64,000 nucleotides of DNA, from positions 79,625,575 through 79,689,574 of the forward strand of contig NC_034412.1 of NCBI RefSeq assembly GCF_002078875.1, given 5' to 3'. This stretch comes from Numida meleagris. Taxonomy: Eukaryota; Chordata; Aves; Galliformes; Numididae. Of the stretch, positions 11,401 to 23,400 are shown in pieces (position 1 is the stretch's first letter; every line of letters begins with the position of its first letter). The translations under genes and the position numbers were made by a program. The notes under the pieces are model-generated. The model was given only the letters and a program-made list of their open reading frames with translations, was not told the DNA's origin and did not search any database.

Positions 11401-14400
11401 CTATTAATGATACAATATACAGTACAGATAAGCAGGGCATGAGCAACTCTAATGTCTTCAGTCACTAAGGCTAAAATGTTATGTATATATTAGCAATGTT
11501 GTATGTTCTGATAGCCCCTTTCAGCTCTCAGCTGCATGCCAGCATCTACTTGAAATGACCTACTTGAAATATTTCCACTTTTATTATATACATGCTAAAA
11601 AAAATGGAGGATGTGAGAAATAGTCTCTCTGATAATAGAAATGAACAGCAATGAGGATAGCTACAAATAAGTTAAATAAAAGCACATTTTAAATTTTCTT
11701 TAACAAATTACCATGAAAAGGAAAAGACCAGCTTCCCTACTATAAATGCCTGAAAGCATGATGGCCAGCCTTGAAACAGTACATTAAATGTAAGGAAAGG
11801 ATTTTCTTTTAACCAGGAAATGTTCTCAAAATGTCATATAACAATTCAGCCATTTGTGAGGGAGAAGAGAAAAACATTTACTGTGTGCTATTCTTAATAA
11901 ATAGAAGATAAGCAAAAACTTCTACAACTGTCTTATAGTTAAGACAGCTGGCTGTGAAGGTAATGAAGTTATTTAAATTGTATCTCCAGCATCTAGTAAT
12001 GATAAAAAGCATATGCTTTCATGCAAAGATGGTTGAGTTAAAGAAAGAGACATTAACATGATGTCACTGAAAAGATATTGGTATATCTTTGACTACATTA
12101 TAGCCCATCTACCCTAGAAAGCACTTAAGTGAGCAATTGTATGTCATCAATTCAAATAGGACAGAATATGTATTTAAGTAACAGCTTGAATTAAGAATCC
12201 TATTAAGTAAAATATATAATTTCATAAAGTACGTTATATTCTGTAGCAAAGATTGAAATTGAGGTAGAAAAAGATATCCAATATCCTTCCCAAGCTTGCC
12301 TGAAATATTTTGTTACATTATAAGGATATATTTCAATCACAAAGAAAAATTATGCTACTGTATAATATTGTTCTATAGCAAAGAGAATATTAAGTGATTG
12401 GATTTTAATTCCTAATGAACTTACAGAGGGATGAGAAGAGATGGAATGGAGTCTGAAGAAAAAACGCACATACATCTCACGGAATATCTGATACAATTTG
12501 GAAGGTTCATGGTACAGAAAACAAAGTGGAGCAACTGAAAGGATAAAAGAATTATAATTGACACAACGTTGTAAACTGCTAAAAGAATTCAATGGTTAGA
12601 GGCATGAAGTATGGTGAAAACCATGTAATACATATTGGCACAATTTACAAAACTTATGCTATAGAAAATATTCAAAGATTTTTAAAATAGTCTACCATTT
12701 GAAGTACAAAGTTAAGCAAGGGAGTACAATACATTCTAGCTAACAGTTCTTAATATTTCAAGAATCTAAACTACTTAGAACCCGCTTTCTACAGTGCTGC
12801 CTTCCTCAGTATAAGTAATATGCTTTAAGGATTGTTGCTCTGGGAGGTAGGGCAATGATATGTTGCACACTGCAAGTCATCGATTTAACCATCTGTAACT
12901 TCTAACATGCTCACAGGATAGCGACCATAAATTGGTTCCTCATTTGTAAGATAGGTATTTCTGTGTTTCTGTGATTTCTGTCTTTTTACTGTTTGAACTA
13001 TGACTGACTGAGAAAGACCTGTTTATTTCTCATAAAACCTGAAAAACATGGACATTTGGTAGTTTTGTGTTTATAAATAGTCTTTTAAAATACCTGATTC
13101 AAAATAGGAGTTGGGTATATTTGTAAAGCAGCAGTTCTCAAACTCTGTTTCACTCTTTTTTTTTCCCTCTAAATTCTGGCATATAGATGAATCTGTTTCA
13201 CATATATGCTGCCCAAGCATAACCAGATACCCTTGGTTTCTATTCCAGTCATTCAACACACATTTCACAGTTGTTCTGTGCACGCTTCTGGAAACAGCTT
13301 TTCTTTTAATCCCTCAATTCACTCACCACATCTACTACTTCATCTTATAGATGCATTTTTTTTGCTTGACAGCTTGTACTTGCTGACATTCACAGCCTCC
13401 ATCTCTGCATTCACCCTTCCCTCCAGTTCTGTTTACTGAAAACACGGACAGCAATACACTGTCTGCCTAAAAAAGGTATATATATGCATATAGGTATAAG
13501 TACACTTATTGATATATATGGATGTATGCATCCATGTGTGAATTCATTCTTTTACATATATAAATCAGAGAAGGTGGCTTACTAGAATATAATGGCACTT
13601 GTGTATGAGAGGTGGGGGCACTAAGGGAAGGTGAGATGTTCACAGAAATATGTATTTACACTGGGTTAAGAAAAGCAGAGGGTTTTACTAGTGTGTATGT
13701 GTAAGGATTGAAGACTGAGGTGAAAGAGTTGGCAAAGTGCTTTTGTACATAAAGGCCAGAAGGATAAGAGAACAGCGCTTGACGGGTGGCACTGTACAAG
13801 AGTATGTGTGCAAACATGTAAAAGTACACGTCATTTACATCAGGTCCCAGGTACTTCCTCCTAGAGCTGCTTGGTCCCAGCTGCTGCACACACAGCTTGA
13901 ATTCACATTATAGTGTTTCTGCTGCCTGGCTTTTCAGTCTCCCTCCTTCTCACAGCCAGTCTATTTTGTGCCCTTTCCAAGTAAAAGGGGAAAGGAGGGA
14001 GGGAAGAAGCTCCCACCCAGTTTGATAGCGCTGTTCTAAAGGGCAGACTCAAATCCAAACATTTTGAAAAGCAGTTTAACATGGAAGAAATTGAAAGCCT
14101 CCGAGTGAGCACTTAAGGAGGAGTGTATAACCAAGCTGCTTCTTACTTCAGAAGACTTAGATTCCCCATTCAGGTCCAAATTTCTATTTCACATTTAAAT
14201 TGCCTTTTATCTCTGACAATTAGAGGAGTGGGATCATTAAACTTTATTAGTAGCTAAACACAGCATTTTAAGTATAGTCTTGAACTCTGCTTGCCCAAAT
14301 GCCATTGATATATCATCCCCCCCACCCCCCCCAAAAAAAACCATAAAAAAACAAAAAACCACCATCACCACCACCACAAGCTCTGGAAACCTGTAACACA

Positions 14401-17400
14401 TACTCTCATTGTGTTTGAGTAACTCTCTGCAGTACATCTGCTCTGTAACATGCCTTGTAATATCTGAAAACTGGGAGATTTTTCTGCTTTCTTCCTAGAA
14501 ATCTTGTTGATATTCAAGCTTTCCTCTGTGCAGGGTAGTAGCAATCAACCTATCACTATAGTGATAATCCTTTAACTCCTATTCGAGGACAGATACAGCA
14601 GCAGGCCTTTCATATAATTCATGTTAAGACCGACAGATAAATTGGTCTACCCAGAAGACACGAAGCATGAGAAAAGAGAACTCTTCAAACGAACTTTCTC
14701 CCTCTATTCACATACATTAAGATGCCACTTCTGACTTGGAGGCCAACAGCCCAGTGATCAGCTCTCAAACAGTATATGGTATAAAGTTGTAATGTGAGGA
14801 AATAGAAGCCACTTGAAATTTTAAGAATCACATAGCACAGCTTTTATGTACACAGAAGTAGAATGTATAGAGCCATATACTTAGAGGAAAATACATACAG
14901 CCTGAAACTACAATACAATAAAAAAAAAATCCCAGACTGTTAGAGTCTGTATGAGTCACACTTACCATACATAGAAAAGCCATGAAACGGAATTACACCT
15001 AAAAAACAAAGATTTCTTTTGTTACTGTTCTTTCATTATTGTAATCTTCATGGATTTTTATCGATGCTAGCAATGTATTTTCCCCCCAAGTTTCTAAATC
15101 CTAATACAAGTATAAACTATCTCTTTGTTATAGCACCCACAGTCTTAGATCTCCAGCTTGTATTTAAGTAAAGGAATTAACTAATTTACTTCACAACGAC
15201 CAATGGTGTGCCATAACACATGCTATAGTTCCTAGAAAGCCATGTAAAGCTCTGTTTCCATGAAGTTAGTAAACATAAGCTTTGATGAAATCAGAACCTA
15301 ATTTCAGATAAATGACAACCAGTAAATGTCATGCACTGACAAGGAGGGAGCTGGAAAAAAAAAAGAGGCCAAGACTTCCAGTAACTCATGCAGTACTCAG
15401 ACAAAACATTTAGAGGACTTGGCAGAGGACTCAGGACAGTTCTCTTCTCCTTTGCAACTAATCTCAGCTCCCATTCATTAATTTTCCATAGGACCAATAT
15501 GAGGGAATTGCTTTGACAAGAGGTCAGAAGGACCTTCATGGCTATAAAGCTGCAAAGAAAAGTGTAGGGAAAAATTGAAGAACGGGGAACAAACAACTGT
15601 GCTACCACTGACACCACTGGGAGAAAGAAGGCACAAAAGGTAAGGTCAGATATATAGATTCAAGATTGGTGATGTGAGGCCTTGAAAACAATAGCAATGA
15701 ACTTGAATTTAAAATGGGGCACAAAAATAGGGTAAGAATTCAACAGACGAGGACTGAAAGGATCAAAATAAGAGCTGAAAAAAAATTTAACACTTGAAGC
15801 AACAGCAGCAATGATACTGATTTAAAATTGTACAGATTTTTTTCATCTGAATTTCTAAAATGAACACAGATTTTGAAAGGAGACTTTCAAATGTGGTGTG
15901 CAGAGTACTGAAAAGCTGGGTGGTCAGGATGTATCTTTGAGATCTTCTAAGGGGAAGATCCTCTGTCACTGGAGTACAAACTGCTGCACCAGAAGTTGTT
16001 TTCCCTCTCTTTCCTACACATACAGACAAACTCCATTTCACTATTAACAATAGGGTGAACGTGCTTCTGCATTATCTTCAGTTCAACTTAGTCCTTTAAA
16101 TTATTGAATTTGGCAGAATAACAGTAAAACACACTTTGAAATAGAAAAAGAGGTTAACACATATTTGAGGAAAAACATATCCTGTACCTTTCCAATCTAC
16201 CACTAGAGGAGGTAGTAGTATCATTCTTACCATTTGGTGGATAGAAAACTGCATATTCTTCTATTCCAAGTTTTCCTGTGAATCATCAAACCACAATTAA
16301 AATGCAATTAAACTGTTAAAAGGTGTAAAGATATAAGTTAAAAAATATAGATTTTAAGTGACAATTATAAAAGTTGTAACTGCAAGTGTTATTGATCATT
16401 TGATATAGTCCAAAAGCATGTAAGCAATGCAATAGGACAGATACACTCTCCAGCATAAAACAAAAATGCAGCACCAACAAGGGAGGATGACAAACAAAGG
16501 AAAAAAAGAAAAAGAAATTTGATTGGGGTGTAATATTAAGGAGCTCTAAAGGTGTTTGCTGCAGTCCTTGAAGACAGTGAGGTTAGAGCGATAAGTCTAT
16601 CATTCTGTGGTAAGCTGACCTAGGGACAGCAAAGTCATTTAAAAAGACAGAAGAACACCACATAAAAAATATTCAAGACTTCATGAAGCCTGCAACAGAG
16701 AGGAAGATGCATGGTACAGCTGTGATAAATTAAAACAAAAAAAAAGTTATCTATTGGATACAAAAGACTAATTAAATCAAGACAAACTTTGACTATACAG
16801 ATTGAACATAGTACTTCTTCTCTTCCCTGCAAAACGAACACCTCACATTAGTCAACAGTATTGTAACTACTTGACTTTCTAATATAAATTCTGCTATAAA
16901 AATGTTCACCATTTATTTAGCACTACAAAAAAGATTTTTAAATACATTACAATTACTTAAAACCTCATTATTTCTCTGCTTTAAAATGAGAAATTCAACT
17001 AGAGAATATAACAATTTATGTGAAAATTTATAGGATATTCACAGGTCCTGCAGATCTACGTGCATATTGTTCTTTCTGCACAGAAGAATGGCACAGGGAA
17101 CTTTTGCCAGGTTCAAATTAATTTGGACTTAAATATTTTCCCATAGTACAAATTGACAGAATTAAATTCAAAATTAATCTGTGAAGCTCTTGCCCACTAC
17201 CCCATGAAAACAAAATCCAGTATTTTCCAATTACAGAAATCAGTTGTTTCATTAAACTAAGAAATAATTTTACTTTTCCTTTCAATTGTTTGCTTGCCCT
17301 GTAGCTGGGAGTTGTAACCTGGAAGGCGATTATTTTTAGCATGAAGCATTTCTCTTGGAAAATTAGCCAAAAATAGGACCTACAAGCGTTGCAGATATAT

Positions 17401-20400
17401 GCTCCACATGTTCAGCAGGGACTTAGATTTCAGCAACTTCATTCTCCAGATTTGTTTTGGAATAAGTAGAATAGTAGTGTTTCTGGGCTGCCATGGCTCT
17501 ATGCCTGAAGTGAGACCCAGACCCCACTGCTGCTCTGCTCTCAGGTGACCCCTTGCTAGTTTCTGGCAGTAGGTAAAGTAAACTGCTTAATTCCTTCAAA
17601 GAGAGAGAGAAAAGACCTACGAAGCAATAAGAAGGGAAGAAAAAAAATAATCACAAAATAATCATTGGCTCTAGTGACACAAGTAGCAGCACATGGAAAA
17701 CAAAGTGAGCAGAGCTTCTGCTAAAGAAAGTACTTGGTATCCATTAGGCTAAATATACCAGAACTAGAGACCAAGGAAGAAAACGGTAATGGAGAAGGTA
17801 AATCTAAATGAAATATATATATTTAAAAAAAAAAAAAGGATTGGATGGTTGAAGGGTTCAAGGAGGAAGACAAAATTAGGAATCTCTGGGAAAAACCAAA
17901 GGAGGTGAGCACCTAAGAAGCAAGGCAGCTGAGCTCAGAAGCAGGGCAGAAGCTGGCTGAGAGGGCAAGTGGACTGAAGTGATAAATTTAAGACTACTAA
18001 GTTATAAAAAAAATAAATAAAAATCAGACTCACAGAGAGAAATAAAGCCAAAGGTAGGGTAAAACTCTGGAAGACACAGTGCAATGAAAAAAATCAGCAC
18101 AAGCCTGCTTGGTGGAGCTGTATTTTCCCAGTCTGTGTAACAAAGCCTAATATTCTTCAGAAGCATGTTCTGTTCCTGTCTACAAATACCTGCAAAACTC
18201 ACTGCTTTGGGAAGATAACACTCTACCCTTACTTCCACTTGGTAAATCTGTTGACGTTGCAGAGGACAATGATATGTATTTAAACTTCTATCCCAGTTGA
18301 TGGCAGATGTCAAGATTCTACTATACTGTCATAGATGGGTTTTAAATTTATTTTGGAAAAACACTGAATAATTACACACAGAAAACTACCACAAAATAAC
18401 ATCATTGCAATCTGGCCTTTATGCAATCAGTTTCTAAATTGCAGTAATAGAACCTGTGAAGATGTCACGTGGATACGTGATGTTCTTTATTAATATTCTT
18501 TTAACTGTAGTCTACCAGGTGTAATGAACACAAAAGAAATTCACATACTGTATTCTTTTTTAAAACAACTCCTTTTACCTCGTATGTATGATTTAGGTGG
18601 AGTAGCACTACTGTAAGCAAAGTGCTCCAATACTGAAGTATCTCGGGAAAAACAGAGTAATACCTGTAGAAGACAGCAAACAAAAATCAGCTGACAACCA
18701 ACAAAGAAAAGCCAAATAGAGATTCAAGCACCTGCCTTAATTAGCGCTTATAAATGCTACTGAAGAAAGCTAATATGGTTGAAAGCTATCAACCAGCTCC
18801 ATTTAGTGTCTTTAAAATTTCCAGGCTCACTTTGAGCTTGCTATGATATCATCTTCACATTCATTTGTTGTCAGCAAAATATCCACATCCTCCAATCTTC
18901 CTCTTTGCCTCTAAGCACAGGTTTACTCCCTTCTGTTATGTCATATTGATGGACACCTGAATAATCAGCATGTTGGAACATTCTGGAAAGTTCTCTGGAA
19001 GTTCTGGAAAGTTTGGAAAGTACTCTTCAGTTTTTGCTTAGGCCCCTTCCCATTAATCTCAGCAGTTAAAGTGGCTGTGCATGCGCCTGGCTGCTTTTAT
19101 GTCTATTAGGTCATTTTCCCATTCGGTTACTATGACTGAGGGAAGTCCAAGTAAGAGCATATGCAAATGGAGAATTTACATTTTAATATACATGCATTTC
19201 CAGAGGACTGATCCTCCTATTCTCTCTCATTCCCATGAGCTTTGCAGAATGCTTGCACTGTTCCATACTTTCCAAAAGAACAAGCGAGAATGTTTACCTC
19301 ATATCCTTAAGTCCTGAAATGCATACTGTATTTTACAAAATACATCTGTATTTTTCACTGCTTACATAAAGGAACAATCTAGTATTCATAGCAATTGAGT
19401 TAAAAATTAAATATTAAAAGCATTCCAAGAAAAAAAAAAACAGTAAATAATCTCATCCCATATACAGTTGAAAAAATACAATAATTATTTTACATTAAAA
19501 TGTTTCAGTTCTAATGCAATGAGAGACTGTGCTATCCAGAACAGACACAAGAGGGCAGAAGTAAAACAGCCTCCAATTTGCTGACTTTTAGATAACGAAA
19601 CCCTCTGTTCCTGCAGCTTTCTTTACAGTTTTTCTTCAAACTGTAGCCAAGGTGTAAGATGTGGAGATAGTTTATACAGTGTTTTACTACATAATTTCTT
19701 ATGAGTAAAATAAATGGAGTTTTCCTTCAACAAATTATTGCAAACAGTTTCCAGATACCAGCATTTATCAAAAGGAAACATGCAAAACCATGACATCTGA
19801 TGACCAGTTTTTTTTTTTTTTTTTTTTTGAAGCAGGTCATATTTGAGAAAATTCCCTCTTATGGATCTCAAAATTATTTCTCCAATACAAGCATCTTTTA
19901 AAAAATAAATAGTTTTTATCTTGAACAGTTTAAGCTAAATATTATTTTTGTACAATACACAGTCATTTTCACAGCTGCCAAAATACAACTGACAATAACA
20001 ATACACAGGCAGATGTAATTTTCTGTATATGTTAACTGAGGTGAGAGAAAGAGGAACTAATCCAGAAGGGACATAAATTGTGTCCTCTCATCGGGGAAAG
20101 AATGTAACCTTATTTGAGGCCTCCTGCACCCACAGAGGGGGATACAGTGCCCAGCGCCAGAATCTGGAAGTCTTTAAAATAAGACCATGTAACTTTACAA
20201 GAGATAAGACTCCAACCCAAATGCAAGTTCTGACTACACTGAAAACTGCTGGGTGAGGCTCTCGGCACATATTTGTTCTGCGGGATGTAAGATTCAAGTA
20301 TTAAAATAGAACATCTGACACAAAATCACAAAAGTACGAATTTGTCGATTTCTATATTATTTGTCTCATTCACTGAAATGATGCTGCTGTAAGAAATAAT

Positions 20401-23400
20401 GACACAACCCCTTTTTAAGTACAGAAATGTTTGATAAATTATTGGATACAATAAGATCAATGCAGAGTTGTCATTGTGGAGTTATTTTTTTTATTTTAAT
20501 TCATTGAAAAAATCAGATGCAGATGTTAAGTTTGTAACTATTTTAAGTAAAATAAACTATAATTTTTTGAGGTTGTAATTTTAAATGTAGATGTTTAAAC
20601 GATGACTATGTTAAAAGTATCATATGTAGACATGACTGAATAGCATGTTTAAATAGTAAGCCATTACTTTTACCCATTCATATGGGGTAAACAACACTAA
20701 GGATAGTTTTTGCTTTTTTTAGTTCTCCAAATTACTAGCAGTTTTACATACTACCGTCAAAGAAGAACTCAGTTTCCTGTAGCTCTATAACAAAAAATTA
20801 AGCAAGTCTAACCTAACAAGTGTGACTAATGACATTGAAAGAACCGTGAGAATGCAAAGTCTGCTGCATGACATTTCTGTTGACACTGCAATCAAGTACA
20901 CATTAGGAAATTCATAAATGTAATTCCCTTCTGTTTAAGGGTATCTGACAGGCAGCAATGAAGATAATTCTGTATAAATTAGCTGTATTCCCTATTGCTA
21001 GTAGCAGCTTTGGATTGGGAGGAAGCTCAGAAGTAACCATCCATATCATTACCTTATGTAGAACCAGTGCCTTCAGTTTAAAAATGTCAGTAAATTATCT
21101 TTTATGCTTACTGCAGTATGTCACTGCAAGAGCTGTAAAGCAATATTTTTGTTTCTAAACTGGAAATCTGAATATAATTCTCAAGTCTTAATTTCTCTGC
21201 ATGCCACAGCTCCTGCTAATCATTTTTATTATTACAAAGCTAGAAAGAGGAAGAATATAGCCGACCTCATATATTTTCATATTGGAAGGATGATTGAGGG
21301 TCCTTCAGGAGTTTTTAGAAGTAAGTCATGCTTAATCTGTCCAAACATACAAGATTGGCTTGCAGTATTGATACTCTGAAGAGACAATATACATAATGGA
21401 GCAAACATGCATCTGTCGAGGGTCTCGCTATATACTGCCACAGCAGTATGCTTTCTAGTTTCTCTGATAAAAAATGAAGTTACCTACCTGATATAAATAA
21501 TCCTCAAATACAAAATAGTAGTCATCATTGCTTGCTGTTAGCTTTACATCCTGAAATAAAAAAATAAAGCAGTTTGAAGCTGAAAGACATTTTTTCAGAC
21601 TTTCACAGAAGCTAAACTTTACACAATGGTAGAAGTCTCCGTTTCACCATTTAATCATGAAAAAGCTCATGGTTAAGCATATACTCCATATTTTAAAATG
21701 CAAAACCATGATATTAAGTGGATTACTAAAGTATTTAGAATTGAAACTTGAAATGGAATCACTTGGGTCTGGTGCTATCTTACTTCTGAAACCATTTATT
21801 CTTCAAAATGAAGTTTACCATTTTCTCTATGACTGTTTCTTCAACAGTTTAAACAAATGTCTTACACAAGAGCCACTGCAGGAACAAGGAGAGAATTTAC
21901 AACAATAAATTCACTCTAATTATGCTGATACTTGTTAAAATAAAATTATGTAACATTTTCTTTGTTTAGAAAAAGAAAGAAAGCAAAGAAAGCAAAGAAA
22001 GCAAAGAAAGNNNNNNNNNNNNNNNAAAGAAAGGAAAGAAAGGAAAGAAAGGAAAGAAAGGAAAGAAAGGAAAGAAAGAAAACACCCACAAACAATATAC
22101 TGGCATGATGACTGCATAAATCACTTGATCACTGCTTAATGGATTACTTACTTTGTAAATCAGGCTGTCCACTAAAAGGTCATGCTGAATCACATTTGAC
22201 TTAAGCTGCTCATAATACAAGATATCCTAAAATTGAAAATATTATCATCTTCAGTCTGAGACAAAACAGTAATTAATGTTTAAACTAAGAAAGATGATTT
22301 TTAATAATAATAATAACAAAGAAAAATTAAAAGCATGTATTAGACTCAAAGTCTCACTACGTAGTTCAGGAAGCATTCTATCACTGCTTATCCTGCTTCA
22401 GAAACGAGGCATATATATGAGACTTCATAAAGTGAATTCCCCGTTATGTTTATTCATATATTACATAATTAACAGAATCAGAATGAAGGAAATAATTCAA
22501 ACCAAAGATTCTCATCTTCCAACTTCTGGGTCACTATACAGTCAAAAGAGTTTCAATGCTTAAAATCACTGCGATTTTTTTTTTAGTTGTAAACCTCTAT
22601 TTTCATACATCTATTAATGAGTTCTGTCATATCTTCCAGCATTAGTGAGCTGCTGCAAATATTTTATATCAGTTTAATATGAATCTACATTTTTAAAACT
22701 CATGGGAAGATTAAATGATAATACACTACTAAATATATCAAAAATCTTGTGAAGAATACATGTAACTCAGACTTTTTTTAAAACTTCAATTACTTCCTGA
22801 ATGCATATATAACATAAACAAAGGGGAGACAACAAGAAATCAAAAGAACAAACATTTCTTTGCTTTTCTGTCATGGTTTTATGATTTTTGGTTATTGGTA
22901 CTCCACATCATAACACCATGTAGTGCAGTGGGAGCTAAAGAGTTAATGCTCCAGCTATTCCAGAACTACATTTCCCAGGGGACTTTGCTGCTCTGTTACC
23001 GTTTCTGTTCAGAGGGAAAGATAAAACTGTTCGCATATCACGAGACATTCCCTCTTCTCTGCCCGTCTCTCATCCTGGCAGCATCTCGCTCCCCAGCCGC
23101 CTCACCATTGGCGTTACACTAAGGCCTCTTTTCCATTTTTGGACACTCTCTCTCATTTTATTGGATTTATTAGCTTAAATTGCAATTATATTGTATTATA
23201 TTGTGTTATTTTGCATTCCAATATCTTATTTAGTAAATTAGTTTGTTTCTCCCCAGATCATTGCCGCTGTTTTAGGCCCATCTCCCTACCCTTTTTCCCT
23301 TTTCCCTTTCCCAGAGCATGGGCCCATGGGTCCCCCGCCCCAATAGTCACTGAACCAGGCCACACCTGCCCGTAAACAGTTGACATTTTTGGTGGAGAAT

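Larger units (their letters stand above)
8404..16230 (-). other. TBC1D19 introns 20 to 15 (between exons 21 and 15)
   Basis: Intron 20 8404-9405, 19 9477-10467, 18 10584-11200, 17 11293-12424, 16 12535-14965, 15 14999-16230. AT-rich; no transposon body recognised apart from the low-complexity tract at 14317. Confidence 0.7.
18664..21487 (-). other. TBC1D19 intron 13
   Basis: 2.8 kb. Holds the heat-shock-element-like cluster and the poly(T) run; otherwise unique AT-rich DNA. Confidence 0.65.

Noticed and set aside
12350..12592. Minus-strand ORF covering exon 17 and both flanks
   Set aside because: Only the exon part (12425-12534) is coding; the rest is intron read-through.
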